This document shows, one piece after another, positions 1 through 7,919 of a stretch of 28,222 nucleotides of DNA. Made by a program: the position numbers and the translations under genes. The DNA comes from JAFAZJ01 sp964437145 (GTDB lineage Bacteria; Pseudomonadota; Alphaproteobacteria; Reyranellales; Reyranellaceae): contig CAYTFW010000075.1 in NCBI GenBank assembly GCA_964437145.1, forward strand, positions 1-28,222. The letters are read 5' to 3'. Each line of letters starts with the position of its first letter. The first letter of the stretch is position 1. The notes under the pieces are model-generated. The model saw nothing but the letters and a program-made list of their open reading frames with translations. It searched no databases and was not told where the DNA came from.

Positions 1-445
1 GGCCCATCAACGGGACCGGGTTCATGAAGTGCATGCCCATGAACTTGCCGGGCCGGTCGGTGGTCGACGCCAGGCGCGTCACCGAGATCGACGAGGTGTT
101 GGTCGCCAGCAGGGTGGTCGGCGGCACCAGCGGGCAGACCTTCTTGAAGATCTCGCGCTTGACCGCCTCGTTCTCGGTCGCCGCCTCGATCACCAGGTCG
201 CAATCGCCGAGCACGGCGTAGTCGGTGCCGATCTGGATGCGGCGCAAGGCGGCATCCTTGTCGTCGGGCTTGATCAGCCCGCGGCCGATCTGCCGGTCCA
301 TGTTGGCGTTCAACGCGTCGAGCGCCTTCTCGAGCGCCAACTGGTTGACGTCGAGCAGCTTCACCTGCAGGCCCTTGAGCGCGCAGACATGCGCGATGCC
401 GCCACCCATCTGGCCAGCGCCGATGACGCCGATCCGCTGGATCAT
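1..445 (-). CDS. hbd: 3-hydroxybutyryl-CoA dehydrogenase, 3' part beyond window
   Basis: NAD(P)-dependent 3-hydroxyacyl-CoA dehydrogenase that interconverts acetoacetyl-CoA and 3-hydroxybutyryl-CoA in the cytoplasm. The 148 visible residues begin MIQRIGVIGAGQMGGGIAHV, a Rossmann dinucleotide-binding motif (G9, G11, G14). Later come the family signatures NTSSISVTRLAS and GMHFMNPVPLM; the latter carries the catalytic histidine of the HADH family. The gene runs off the left edge, so the C-terminal helical dimerisation domain (about half of the usual 280-290 residues) is not seen. It lies 58 bases downstream of etfA on the same strand, with a hairpin in the gap, a gene order common in alphaproteobacteria. 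It probably serves fatty-acid or polyhydroxybutyrate metabolism together with ETF. The identity is strong; the exact substrate chain length is inferred. Confidence 0.93.
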   Translation of the reverse strand, partial: MIQRIGVIGAGQMGGGIAHVCALKGLQVKLLDVNQLALEKALDALNANMDRQIGRGLIKPDDKDAALRRIQIGTDYAVLGDCDLVIEAATENEAVKREIFKKVCPLVPPTTLLATNTSSISVTRLASTTDRPGKFMGMHFMNPVPLMG

Positions 446-470
446 CCTGTCGTACCCCTGAAAAGGCCCG

Positions 471-492
471 GGGCGATCCTACAGGATCGCCC
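471..492 (-). terminator. hairpin between etfA and hbd, possible terminator or attenuator
   Basis: Two perfect 10-base arms (471-480 and 483-492) are separated by two bases; as RNA this would be an 8-bp stem with a 6-base loop. On the minus strand the hairpin is followed by CGGGCCTTTT, so a short T run lies about 6 bases past the stem. It sits just downstream of the etfA stop codon and ahead of hbd. This suggests partial termination or mRNA-end protection, lowering hbd expression relative to etfBA. Confidence 0.45.
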
Positions 493-503
493 ACGCGCCG
501 GAC

Positions 504-1439
504 TCACTTCTTTTCGATGGCCGCCGTCAGCTCGGGCACGATCTGGAACAGGTCGCCGACAATGCCGTAGTCGGCGACCTGGAAGATCGGCGCCTCCTCG
601 TCCTTGTTGATGGCGACGATCGTCTTGCTGTCCTTCATGCCGGCGAGATGCTGGATGGCGCCGGAAATGCCGATGGCGATGTACAGGTCGGGCGCCACCA
701 CCTTGCCGGTCTGGCCGACCTGGTAGTCGTTGGGCACGTAGCCCGCGTCGACCGCCGCGCGGCTGGCGCCGAGACCGGCGCCGAGCTTGTCAGCCAAGGT
801 CTCGAGCATCTTGAAGTTCTCGCCCGAGGCCAGGCCGCGGCCGCCCGACACGACGATCTTGGCGCTGGTCAGCTCCGGTCGCTCCGACTTGGAGATCTCG
901 GCGCCGACATAGCTCGACAGGCCGGCGCTGCCGGCGCCGCCGATCTGCTCGATCGCCGCCGAACCACCACCGGCGGCGGCCTTGAAGTTGGTCGGCCGCA
1001 CGGTGACGACCTTGATCTTGTCGGTCGACTGCACCGTGGCCATGGCGTTGCCGGCGTAGATCGGCCGCACGAAGGTGTCGGGCGAGATGATCTGGATCGC
1101 CTCCGAGACCTGCGCGACGTCGAGCAGGGCGGCGACGCGCGGCATCAGGTTCTTGCCGACATTGTCGGCGGCCATGATGAGGTGGCCGTAGCTGGGGGCC
1201 AGCTTCACCACCAGCGCGGCGACATCCTCGGCCATCCAGTTGGCGTAGGCCGCGTCCTCGGCCTGCAGCACCTTGGCGACGCCAGCGATCGCGGCGGCCG
1301 CCTTGGCGGCGTCGCCGGCGTTGCTGCCCGCGACCAGGACATGGACGTCGCCACCGATCTGCGTCGCGGCAGCGACGGCGTTGGCGACATTGGCGCGCAC
1401 GGTCTTGCCGTCATGCGCGGCGACAACGAGGACGCTCAT
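504..1439 (-). CDS. etfA: Electron transfer flavoprotein alpha subunit
   Basis: The 311-residue FAD-carrying subunit of the heterodimeric electron transfer flavoprotein, which passes electrons from acyl-CoA dehydrogenases to ETF:quinone oxidoreductase. The N-terminal domain begins MSVLVVAAHDGKTV. The C-terminal FAD domain carries the expected SGGRGLASGENF, QVGQTGKVV (about 240-248) and GISGAIQHLAGM (from residue 257) motifs, and ends with the ADYGIVGDLFQIVPEL signature. Length is normal for the family. The start ATG overlaps the etfB stop codon (TGATG), so translation is probably coupled to etfB. Codon use matches the neighbours and nothing looks broken. Confidence 0.97.
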   Translation of the reverse strand: MSVLVVAAHDGKTVRANVANAVAAATQIGGDVHVLVAGSNAGDAAKAAAAIAGVAKVLQAEDAAYANWMAEDVAALVVKLAPSYGHLIMAADNVGKNLMPRVAALLDVAQVSEAIQIISPDTFVRPIYAGNAMATVQSTDKIKVVTVRPTNFKAAAGGGSAAIEQIGGAGSAGLSSYVGAEISKSERPELTSAKIVVSGGRGLASGENFKMLETLADKLGAGLGASRAAVDAGYVPNDYQVGQTGKVVAPDLYIAIGISGAIQHLAGMKDSKTIVAINKDEEAPIFQVADYGIVGDLFQIVPELTAAIEKK

Positions 1440-2185
1440 CAGATAACCCCCGCCTCGTTCTTGAGCTTCTCGACCAGCTCGGCCACGGTCTTGACCTTGA
1501 TGCCCGCCTTGCGCGTCGGCGGCTCCTCGACCTTGAGCGTCTTCAGCCGCGGCGTGACGTCGACGCTCAGCGCTTCGGCGGTCAGCTGCTCGATCGGCTT
1601 CTTCTTCGCCTTCATGATGTTGGGCAGCGAGGCGTAGCGCGGCTCGTTCAGCCGCAGGTCGGTGGTGATCACCGCCGGCAGCTTGAGCATGACGTTCTCG
1701 AGGCCGCCGTCGACCTCGCGCTTGACCGCGATGCCCTCGCCGATCTCCAGCTTGTTGGCGAAAGTGCCCTGCGACCAGCCGAGCAGCGCGGCCAGCATCT
1801 GGCCGGTCTGGTTGCTGTCGTCGTCGATCGCCTGCTTGCCGACGATGACCAGCCCGGGCTGCTCCTTGTCGACCACGGCCTTCATCAGCTTGGCGACCGC
1901 CAGCGGCTGCAGCTCGGCGTCGCTCAGCACGTGCACGCCGCGATCGGCGCCCATGGCCAGAGCGGTGCGGATGGTTTCCTGGCACTGGGCCGGACCGGCG
2001 CTGAAGGCGATCACCTCGGTCGCCTTGCCCTTCTCCTTCATGCGGATCGCCTCTTCCACGGCGATCTCGTCGAAGGGATTCATGGACATCTTGACGTTCG
2101 CCGTCTCGACGCCCGTCTTGTCGGCCTTGACGCGGATCTTGACGTTGTAGTCGATCACGCGCTTGACCGCGACCAGCACCTTCAT
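1439..2185 (-). CDS. etfB: Electron transfer flavoprotein beta subunit
   Basis: The 248-residue AMP-binding subunit of electron transfer flavoprotein, partner of the adjacent etfA product. It starts MKVLVAVKRVIDYNVKIRVK, typical of the family. It contains SMNPFDEIAVEEAIRMKEKG (about 34-53), the nucleotide-binding segment VIVGKQAIDDDSNQTGQ (113-129), and the ETF-beta signature region around TDLRLNEPRYASLPNIMKAK. The stop codon overlaps the etfA start by one base. Upstream of the start is a GAGG-type ribosome site, and a good sigma-70-like promoter lies about 40 bases further up. It is the first gene of an etfB-etfA(-hbd) transcription unit on the minus strand. Confidence 0.97.
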   Translation of the reverse strand: MKVLVAVKRVIDYNVKIRVKADKTGVETANVKMSMNPFDEIAVEEAIRMKEKGKATEVIAFSAGPAQCQETIRTALAMGADRGVHVLSDAELQPLAVAKLMKAVVDKEQPGLVIVGKQAIDDDSNQTGQMLAALLGWSQGTFANKLEIGEGIAVKREVDGGLENVMLKLPAVITTDLRLNEPRYASLPNIMKAKKKPIEQLTAEALSVDVTPRLKTLKVEEPPTRKAGIKVKTVAELVEKLKNEAGVI

Positions 2186-2222
2186 TTGTCGTTGGCCCTC
2201 GGGATTTTCCTGCGAAGGCGTG

Positions 2223-2252
2223 GGTGTAGGTCGCCTGACGGCGGCCTGTCAA
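2223..2252 (-). promoter_or_regulatory. Probable housekeeping promoter for etfBA
   Basis: Read on the minus strand, TTGACA (2252-2247) is followed after 18 bases by TACACC (2228-2223). The -35 element is a consensus match and the -10 resembles alphaproteobacterial housekeeping promoters. It lies 38-67 bases upstream of the etfB start codon, in the 148-base gap after the adenosyltransferase gene. The position fits, so etfBA can be transcribed independently of the upstream gene. Confidence 0.6.
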
Positions 2253-2333
2253 GCCGATGCGGCACCGCACACAAGCCATTCCGTTGCGTGAAAGCGCTTG
2301 CGAATCAACCGCTTGCGCGCTTGACGCGGAAGA

Positions 2334-2903
2334 TCAGCGATTCGCGCCGGGCACCCACAGCACGTCCTTCGCGCCGCGATCGTTGACGTGGCGCGACAGC
2401 ACGAAGAGCAGATCCGACAGCCGGTTGATATAGCGGATGGCCTCAGCGTTGACCGGCTCGCGCTCGGCCAGCGCCGTCATCTCGCGCTCCGCCCGCCGCG
2501 TCACCGTCCGCGCCAGATGCAGATAGGCCGCCGCCGCGCTGCCACCGGGCAGCACGAAGGAGTTCAGCGGCTTGAGCTCGGCGTTGAGCGTGTCGATTTC
2601 CTTCTCCAGCCGCTCGACCTGGCTGGCGACGATGCGCAGCGGCTCCCACTCGACCTTGGTGCCGTCGTCGGGCGTGCACAGATCGGCGCCGAGATCGAAG
2701 AGATCGTTCTGGATGCGGCTCAGCATCGCGTCGACGTCGGGCGACGGCGCGTGCAGGCGCACCAGGCCGATCGTGGCATTGGCCTCGTCGACGGCGCCGA
2801 AGGCCGCGACGCGCGGGTCGTGCTTGGCCACGCGCTTGCCGGTGCCGAGCGAGGTTTTGCCCTTGTCGCCGCCGCGCGTGTAGATGCGGGTGAGTTGAAC
2901 CAT
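2334..2903 (-). CDS. PduO-type cob(I)alamin adenosyltransferase
   Basis: The enzyme transfers the 5'-deoxyadenosyl group of ATP to cob(I)alamin, making coenzyme B12 (adenosylcobalamin). The 189-residue protein has the PduO/MMAB ATP-binding N-terminus TRIYTRGGDKGKTSLGTGKR (residues 5-24), the FGAVDEANA segment (35-43), RTVTRRAERE (132-141) and the C-terminal YINRLSDLLFVLSRHVN (158-174). Length is normal. The stretch belongs to the PduO class, not the CobA/BtuR class, although genome annotations often call it cobO. It lies 11 bases downstream of the twin-transmembrane gene and just upstream of etfBA. The context suggests supply of cofactor to methylmalonyl-CoA or ethylmalonyl-CoA mutase, but no mutase is in this window. 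No B12 riboswitch was recognised upstream. Confidence 0.94.
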   Translation of the reverse strand: MVQLTRIYTRGGDKGKTSLGTGKRVAKHDPRVAAFGAVDEANATIGLVRLHAPSPDVDAMLSRIQNDLFDLGADLCTPDDGTKVEWEPLRIVASQVERLEKEIDTLNAELKPLNSFVLPGGSAAAAYLHLARTVTRRAEREMTALAEREPVNAEAIRYINRLSDLLFVLSRHVNDRGAKDVLWVPGANR

Positions 2904-2914
2904 GGCGCGATCCG

Positions 2915-3127
2915 TCAGCCGGCGCGGCTGGTGAAGTACCAGAGGATGATGAACACGATCGCCGCCAGCTGCAGGCGCACGCGCCACCACATGAAGCGGT
3001 TGCCACGCCGCGCGTGCTCCAGCCCGCCGCCACTCATCCCCGCCATGCCGACGAAGATCGAGGCCAGCGCGCCCAGCATCGACAGACCGGCCAGGATCAG
3101 GAACAGGTACGAGAGAACCTTCATCAT
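2915..3127 (-). CDS. Twin-transmembrane protein, HIG1-domain type
   Basis: A 70-residue inner-membrane protein. Transmembrane segment one is about residues 5-29 (LSYLFLILAGLSMLGALASI and beyond). A short basic loop (EHARRGNRFMWWRVRLQ) follows, then transmembrane segment two at about 53-66. The loop pattern R-x-N-x-x-M-x-x-R-V-x-x-Q resembles the HIG1 (hypoxia-induced gene 1) family; bacterial members sit next to adenosyltransferase and etf genes in many alphaproteobacteria. Two consecutive ATGs (3127 and 3124) could each be the start. The role is not established; mitochondrial relatives are assembly factors of respiratory complexes. It is probably cotranscribed with the adenosyltransferase 11 bases downstream. 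Confidence 0.85.
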   Translation of the reverse strand: MMKVLSYLFLILAGLSMLGALASIFVGMAGMSGGGLEHARRGNRFMWWRVRLQLAAIVFIILWYFTSRAG

Positions 3128-3166
3128 CGTCCCTACATGGTCGATCCGGCGACCGAGCGCCAGTGC

Positions 3167-3307
3167 CTATCCCGTCAAGCCCTTCGCGTCGGCTGAACGG
3201 ACAGCATAGCCGGCGCGGACATAGGCCTGGGTGGCGTTGAGGTTCTTGAGGTACGCCGCGACGACGCGGGCATAGCGGGGCGAGAGGGGCTTGGGCTCGT
3301 CGGTCAT
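3167..3307 (-). CDS. 46-residue ORF like the N-terminus of a phage terminase small subunit
   Basis: A complete small ORF (ATG at 3307, TAG at 3167-3169) whose product contains LSPRYARVVAAYLKNLNATQ followed by AYVRAGYAVRSADAKG. This pattern (L-[ST]-P-x-x-x-x-[FV]-x-x-x-Y-L-x-x-L-N-A-T-Q-A-x-x-R-A-G-Y-x-x-x-[ST]-A) is the helix-turn-helix N-terminus of small terminase subunits of tailed phages, which normally have about 130-200 residues. The rest of such a protein is absent: the frame stops about 40 bases before the next gene, and no large terminase or phage gene lies nearby. It is therefore either a prophage remnant or a small domesticated DNA-binding protein. No clear ribosome site was seen. 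Expression is uncertain. Confidence 0.5.
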   Translation of the reverse strand: MTDEPKPLSPRYARVVAAYLKNLNATQAYVRAGYAVRSADAKGLTG

Positions 3308-3606
3308 GCGGCGACGATACCGACACCATCGCCGGCCGGCGATTTCCGCGCCTACGGCCGATGTATCGGAATCTACCGAGGGTTTACGGCGCCGCGGCAG
3401 ACGCGATTGTCAATTTCCGCGCTTATCCGGTAGGACGCAGCCCTGAAATCCGCGTCATCGGACACAGGTTTCAGTGCGTTCCCGTAGCTCTCGCTTGTCT
3501 AAGGAACGCCTCGGAATCTCGCGCATTGAATGCAGTATCGAGCCGGCTGCGGGTCAGTCACAACGCGAGCCACTTTGTGTATCATGGCCTCAAAGGGGAG
3601 GCCGTC

Positions 3607-4950
3607 ATGAAGTGGTGGTCTATCATCCTGATCAGCCTCGGACTGGCGTGGTCAACGACCGCGTGGTCCCAAGCAGAATCGCGCGTCGCCCTGGTCATCG
3701 GCAACGGCGCTTATCAGAACGCCGAGGCGCTGAAGAATCCGATGAACGACGCGCGTGCGATGGCCAAGGTGCTGCGCGAGGCCGGCTTTGATGTGATCCT
3801 GCGCGAGAACGCGAGCCGCCGCGGCATGACCGAGGCGCTGCGAGAGTTGTCCGGAAAGCTGACACCCGGTGGCGTTGGTCTCTTCTACTACGCCGGCCAC
3901 GGCATGCAGGTGCGCGGCGCCAACTACCTGCTGCCGGTCGACGCAGCGCTCAACACCGAGGACGAGCTGAAATACGAGACGGTCGACGTCAATGACGTGC
4001 TCGTCCGCTTTGACGAGGCGCGTACACGGCTGAGTCTTTTGATCCTCGACGCCTGCCGCGACAATCCCTTCGCGCGTCGCTTCCGCTCGACTACCCGCGG
4101 CCTGGCGCAGACCGACGCACCACGCGGCACCGTCATCGCCTACGCCACAGCGCCGGGCGAGACCGCGGCCGATGGCGAGGGCGCCAATGGCCTGTATACG
4201 ACCGAGCTGCTCAAGGCGATCGTGGTGCCCGGGCTAAAGCTCGAGGAAGTCTTCAAGCGCACCATCGACGGCGTAGCACGCGCATCGGGCAACAAGCAAA
4301 CGCCATGGGTCAGCTCGTCCTTCCGCGGCGATTTCGTCTTCAACGCCGCCGCGGTGGCTCCGCCGTCCGCAGCGGCAACGCCGCCGCCAGGCCCCCAAGC
4401 AGCTGCCCCGGCACCACCGGGCGCTTCCGGCTTCGACGACCGCCAGTTCGAGCTTGCGATGTGGAACGCAGCGGAAAAGAGCGGCCAAGTTGGCGACTAC
4501 AACGAGTATCTCAAGAGGTATCCCAAGGGACAGTTCGCCGGCTTGGCGCGCAACCGGCTCGACGCCCTGAGGACCAAGCCGGCACCCGGTGGTCAGGTCG
4601 CCCCGGTCGCAACCCCCGCTGCCCCCAAACCATCGACAGCACCGCCTCGGGAGGTGGTCGTTGCCACCCGATGGGTCGACAACTGGGGTGCCCAGTACTC
4701 GATGACTCAGTCCGGCGATCGCTACCACTTCACCGCCTCGGGGCAGGGATGTCGCGGCTCCTATACGTCGCAGGGCACCAGCGTGGTAACGGGCCAGCGG
4801 GTGGAGGTCAGCTACCGCACCACCTACTCGGTCGGAATCTCCACGGTCGGAAGCTGCGTCGGGACGATCTCCGCCGACGGCAATCGCATCACATCGAATT
4901 GCAACGACTCGGTCTGCGGCTCCTTTCGGACGATCATCGACCGGCGCTAG
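3607..4950 (+). CDS. Secreted caspase-like (peptidase C14 family) protein
   Basis: A 447-residue protein with an N-terminal signal peptide (hydrophobic residues 5-20, probable cleavage after WSQA), so periplasmic or secreted. Residues 25-246 form a caspase-fold domain. ALVIGNGAYQNAEALKNPMN opens it, GLFYYAGHGMQ carries the catalytic His98 and LLILDACRDNPF the catalytic Cys150, so the dyad is intact. A Pro/Ala-rich linker (about 247-275) leads to a short repeat-like helical segment (FELAMWNAAEKSGQVGDYNE, YLKRYPKGQFAGLARNRLDAL). A second Pro-rich linker precedes a C-terminal beta-rich domain (about 354-447) with five cysteines. The start is set by GGGGAGG 7 bases upstream of ATG 3607; an in-frame ATG at 3361 has no coding character after it. 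Such metacaspase-like proteins cleave after basic residues; the substrate is unknown. Confidence 0.88.
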   Translation: MKWWSIILISLGLAWSTTAWSQAESRVALVIGNGAYQNAEALKNPMNDARAMAKVLREAGFDVILRENASRRGMTEALRELSGKLTPGGVGLFYYAGHGMQVRGANYLLPVDAALNTEDELKYETVDVNDVLVRFDEARTRLSLLILDACRDNPFARRFRSTTRGLAQTDAPRGTVIAYATAPGETAADGEGANGLYTTELLKAIVVPGLKLEEVFKRTIDGVARASGNKQTPWVSSSFRGDFVFNAAAVAPPSAAATPPPGPQAAAPAPPGASGFDDRQFELAMWNAAEKSGQVGDYNEYLKRYPKGQFAGLARNRLDALRTKPAPGGQVAPVATPAAPKPSTAPPREVVVATRWVDNWGAQYSMTQSGDRYHFTASGQGCRGSYTSQGTSVVTGQRVEVSYRTTYSVGISTVGSCVGTISADGNRITSNCNDSVCGSFRTIIDRR

Positions 4951-5061
4951 GCGCTGGCTCCGAAGTCCGCCACGGCGCCTTCGAAGGTCGCTGGAGCTTC
5001 GCGGTAGTTCGACAGTCGTATGTGCTACGCGCTTCAAGCACTCAAACCGAGACACTACCGC

Positions 5062-6366
5062 CTACCCCGGCAAGCCCATCGCGTCGCGCAGGCGGTGGTA
5101 CTGGATGGCGAGCGCGATGAAGGGCTGGCGGATCTCGAACAGCGGCACCTTGGGCAGGTCGCTGAGCGGCAGGTCGAGATCGGCGTCCGGTGTACCGGCG
5201 AGCGCCTTGGCCAGCACCGTGCCCATCGCCGTGGTCATCGCCACGCCGCGGCCGTTATAGCCCAGGCCGGTGATCACGCCCGGCGCCAGGCGGCAGAGAT
5301 GCGGCATGTGGTCGAGCGTGAGCCCGACCGTGCCCGACCAGGCGTACTCGTACGGCGTCGAGTCGAGGAACGGCCAGAGCCGCCGCACGGTGCGCACCAA
5401 CGTGTCGAGCGTCGCGTTGCCGACATGCTCGCGCATCGGCCCGCGACCGCCCATCAGCAGGCGGCCATCGGCGTCGAGACGGTAGTAGACGGCGAGCTTG
5501 CGCGTCTCCGAGGCGACCGCGCCGCCCGGCAGGATGCGCGAGCGCACGTTGTGGCCCAGCGGCGCGGTGGCGATCTGCACGCTCTTCACCGGCACCTGCG
5601 CCGTGCGCAGGCCGGGCCACAGATCGTCGCTGTAGGCATCCGTGCACAACGCCACCTGGCCGGCGCGCACCGATCCCGTCGCGGTCTTCACGCGCCAGCC
5701 GTCGCCGTCCTTCTCGATGCCGGTCGCGCGGGAGCGCACGAACAGTTTCGCGCCGGCCTTCACGGCGGCGCGCGCGAGGCCCCGCGCATAGGCCAGCGGA
5801 TTGACCTGGCCGGCGCGGCGATCGATCCAGCCGCCTTCGTAGAAATCGTGGCCGGTCTCCCGGGCGATCGCCTTCTTGTCGAGGATGTCGGCCGGCGCGC
5901 CTACCTGCTGCCATTCCCTAGCGCGCGCCAGCACGCTCTTCAGCGCCACCTTCGAATGCGCTCCCTGGATCCAGCCGCCCTGCCTGGCCGGACAATCCAT
6001 CGCGTGGCGCTTGATCAGGTCGAACACCAGATCGGCGGCACCACCCGACAGCTTGACGATGCGGCTGCCCATGTCCTGGCCGTAGTCGCGGCGCAGCTCG
6101 CCGGGATCCATCTTCAGGCCGGGGATCACCTGCCCGCCATTGCGACCCGAGGCGCCGCCGCCGATCTGGTCGGCTTCGAGCAGCACGACCGACAGGCCGC
6201 GCTCGGCGGTGTGCAGCGCCGTCGACAGGCCGGTGAAACCGCCGCCGACCACGACGACGTCGGCGGTCAGTTCGCTTGCAAGCGTGGGGAGATCGGGCGC
6301 GGCGGCGGCGGTAGCGGCCCACAGGCCGCCTTCCATGCCGGGACGATGTATGGGACGGTCGGGCAT
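5062..6366 (-). CDS. FAD-dependent oxidoreductase, DAO/PuuB-like
   Basis: A 434-residue flavin amine or amino-acid oxidase of the DAO fold. After a short N-terminal segment, the FAD-binding Rossmann motif is VVVVGGGFTGLSTALHTAER (37-56) with the acidic end LLEAD. It is followed by the ribityl-binding GGGASGRNGGQVIPG (69-83). The C-terminal FAD motif is GLGYNGRGVAMTTAMG. This layout resembles gamma-glutamylputrescine oxidase (PuuB) and related secondary-amine oxidases, which release aldehyde or keto acid, ammonia and H2O2. No puu or other polyamine genes are nearby, so the substrate is open. It lies 19 bases downstream of the glycine-zipper gene and probably forms an operon with it. Length and motifs are intact. 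Confidence 0.88.
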   Translation of the reverse strand: MPDRPIHRPGMEGGLWAATAAAAPDLPTLASELTADVVVVGGGFTGLSTALHTAERGLSVVLLEADQIGGGASGRNGGQVIPGLKMDPGELRRDYGQDMGSRIVKLSGGAADLVFDLIKRHAMDCPARQGGWIQGAHSKVALKSVLARAREWQQVGAPADILDKKAIARETGHDFYEGGWIDRRAGQVNPLAYARGLARAAVKAGAKLFVRSRATGIEKDGDGWRVKTATGSVRAGQVALCTDAYSDDLWPGLRTAQVPVKSVQIATAPLGHNVRSRILPGGAVASETRKLAVYYRLDADGRLLMGGRGPMREHVGNATLDTLVRTVRRLWPFLDSTPYEYAWSGTVGLTLDHMPHLCRLAPGVITGLGYNGRGVAMTTAMGTVLAKALAGTPDADLDLPLSDLPKVPLFEIRQPFIALAIQYHRLRDAMGLPG

Positions 6367-6385
6367 GGCCCGACCGTAGCGCGCC

Positions 6386-6793
6386 TTAATCCGATGCGCG
6401 ACGGCGCAATCGGTCGAGGCGTTCGCGAATTTCGGCGCGCGAGGGCACCGCTTCCACCGCGCGCGTCATGGCGCGGTTGAGATCCTCGGGCAAGGTGGCG
6501 TCGGCGACGCGCTTGGCGCCGACATAACCCGCCAGGCCGCCAATGCAGGCGCCAACGGCCGCCGTCACCAGCATGCCCGGCCCGGTCTTCAGCCCGACGA
6601 TGGCGCCCAGCTTGCCGCCGGCCTTGAAGCCCGCCGCGCCGGCGGCCCAGCTGCCGGCCTGCGCCACACTCTCGACCGCCAGCGGCCGGACCGACTTCCG
6701 CCTGACGCCGATGGTGCCGGCGCGGCCCACCTCCACCGCGGTCCAAGCCAGGCCGATACCCTGGAACACCTGCCACACCCGATCGGGAGACAT
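6386..6793 (-). CDS. Small protein with glycine-zipper membrane segment
   Basis: A 135-residue protein not assigned to a named family. Residues about 64-105 are rich in Gly and Ala with G-x-x-x-G spacing (AAGFKAGGKLGAIVGLKTG, then VTAAVGACIGGLAGYVGAKR). This suggests two helical hairpin membrane segments of glycine-zipper type. The C-terminus is charged (AVEAVPSRAEIRERLDRLRR). There is no signal peptide. The start at 6793 is supported by GGAG 7 bases upstream; a longer in-frame extension would overlap the divergent dioxygenase gene and reads as non-coding. It is the first gene of a two-gene unit with the FAD oxidoreductase. A role is not evident from sequence. Confidence 0.7.
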   Translation of the reverse strand: MSPDRVWQVFQGIGLAWTAVEVGRAGTIGVRRKSVRPLAVESVAQAGSWAAGAAGFKAGGKLGAIVGLKTGPGMLVTAAVGACIGGLAGYVGAKRVADATLPEDLNRAMTRAVEAVPSRAEIRERLDRLRRRASD

Positions 6794-6917
6794 CGTTTCT
6801 CCAGTGCCGCGCAAACGCGCGCATAAATAGATGGGGACGGAATGCCCGGCGTCAACGCCCGCGTTCCAAAGCGTCGCCGACGCGCTACACTCGCGACCGA
6901 CCGGCAAGGAGGACCTC

Positions 6918-7814
6918 ATGGCGACGCGTAACTGGCAGGTGAAGCGCCTTTCGGCGGCCTTGGGCGCGGAGGTGACCGGCGTGACCTTGGCCTCCGCCGA
7001 TGCGGGCGAGGCGGCCGACATCCGCCGATTGCTGCACGAGCACATGGTGCTGTTCTTCCCCGGCCAGTTCATGAGCGCGGAGGATCAGATCGCCTTCGGC
7101 CGGCATTTCGGCGTGCTCGAGGGCCATCCGAACCTGAAGGACCGCACGCCCAAGGACCATCCCGAGCTCTTCCGGCTGGTGGCGAGCCAGGGTGGCATCG
7201 CCGACGAATGGCACACCGACCTCACCTTCCTCGATCGTCCGGCGCTGATGTCGATCCTCAACATGAAGCAATGCCCGGAGGTCGGCGGCGACACCATGTG
7301 GGCCAATTTGGCCGCCGCCTATGACGGCCTGTCGCCGCCGCTGAAAGAGCTGTGCGACGGGCTGAGTGCGCTGCACGACGCGCATCCGCACGACCGGGCG
7401 GATCGCATGGCCATCCATCCCGTCGTGCGCGTCGACCGCGAGAGCGGCCGCAAGGCGCTCTATGTCAACGAGCACTTCACGCGCCGCATCGTCGAGATGA
7501 GCGGCCCGGAAAGCGACTACCTGCTGGCCTATCTTACGCGCTGGGTGCAGCAGCCGGCCTTCACGGTGCGCTACCACTGGACCGCCGGCACGATCGGCAT
7601 GTGGGACAATCGCTTCACCCAGCACTACGTCGTCAACGACTTCGTCGGCGAGCGGGTGATCGAGCGCGTGACGGTGATGGGCGACCAGATCCTGGGCGCC
7701 CAGCCGCGCTGGCGCCCGTGGCCGGAAGTGGTCGGCGGCCTGTCGGCCATGAGCCGGCACGATCGCCAGCTCGTGCGCCACCTCAAGGCGCGCGTCGCCG
7801 ACGCCGCGGATTAG
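6918..7814 (+). CDS. TauD/TfdA-family Fe(II)/2-oxoglutarate dioxygenase
   Basis: A 298-residue non-haem iron dioxygenase that couples 2-oxoglutarate decarboxylation to hydroxylation of a small acidic substrate, for example taurine, alkylsulfates or aryloxyacetates. The iron-binding facial triad is visible: H99 and D101 in DEWHTDLTF and H236 in NRFTQHYVVND. The 2-oxoglutarate-binding arginine lies in GERVIERVTVMGD. Length is typical. The start is set by AAGGAGG 7 bases upstream of ATG 6918. It is divergent from the FAD oxidoreductase unit across a 124-base gap, so the two may share control. No sulfonate transporter adjoins it, so the substrate cannot be named. Confidence 0.92.
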   Translation: MATRNWQVKRLSAALGAEVTGVTLASADAGEAADIRRLLHEHMVLFFPGQFMSAEDQIAFGRHFGVLEGHPNLKDRTPKDHPELFRLVASQGGIADEWHTDLTFLDRPALMSILNMKQCPEVGGDTMWANLAAAYDGLSPPLKELCDGLSALHDAHPHDRADRMAIHPVVRVDRESGRKALYVNEHFTRRIVEMSGPESDYLLAYLTRWVQQPAFTVRYHWTAGTIGMWDNRFTQHYVVNDFVGERVIERVTVMGDQILGAQPRWRPWPEVVGGLSAMSRHDRQLVRHLKARVADAAD

Positions 7815-7919
7815 CGACGCCGCCAGCACAGCGAGCGGGAGTTGACGCCTCCATACAGAGTGAAAGCCAGGCCTGCGAGCGTCAGGCCCGACGGCGGTAG
7901 ATGAAGTACCGCACCCCGC

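Noticed and set aside
2186..2333. Possible cobalamin riboswitch near the adenosyltransferase
   Set aside because: The gap lies downstream, not upstream, of that gene. It shows a promoter for etfB and short GCGCTTG repeats, but no recognisable B12-box.
3361..3606. N-terminal extension of the caspase-like protein to ATG 3361
   Set aside because: It would bury the signal peptide, and the sequence reads as non-coding. ATG 3607 has a strong ribosome site followed by a clear signal peptide.
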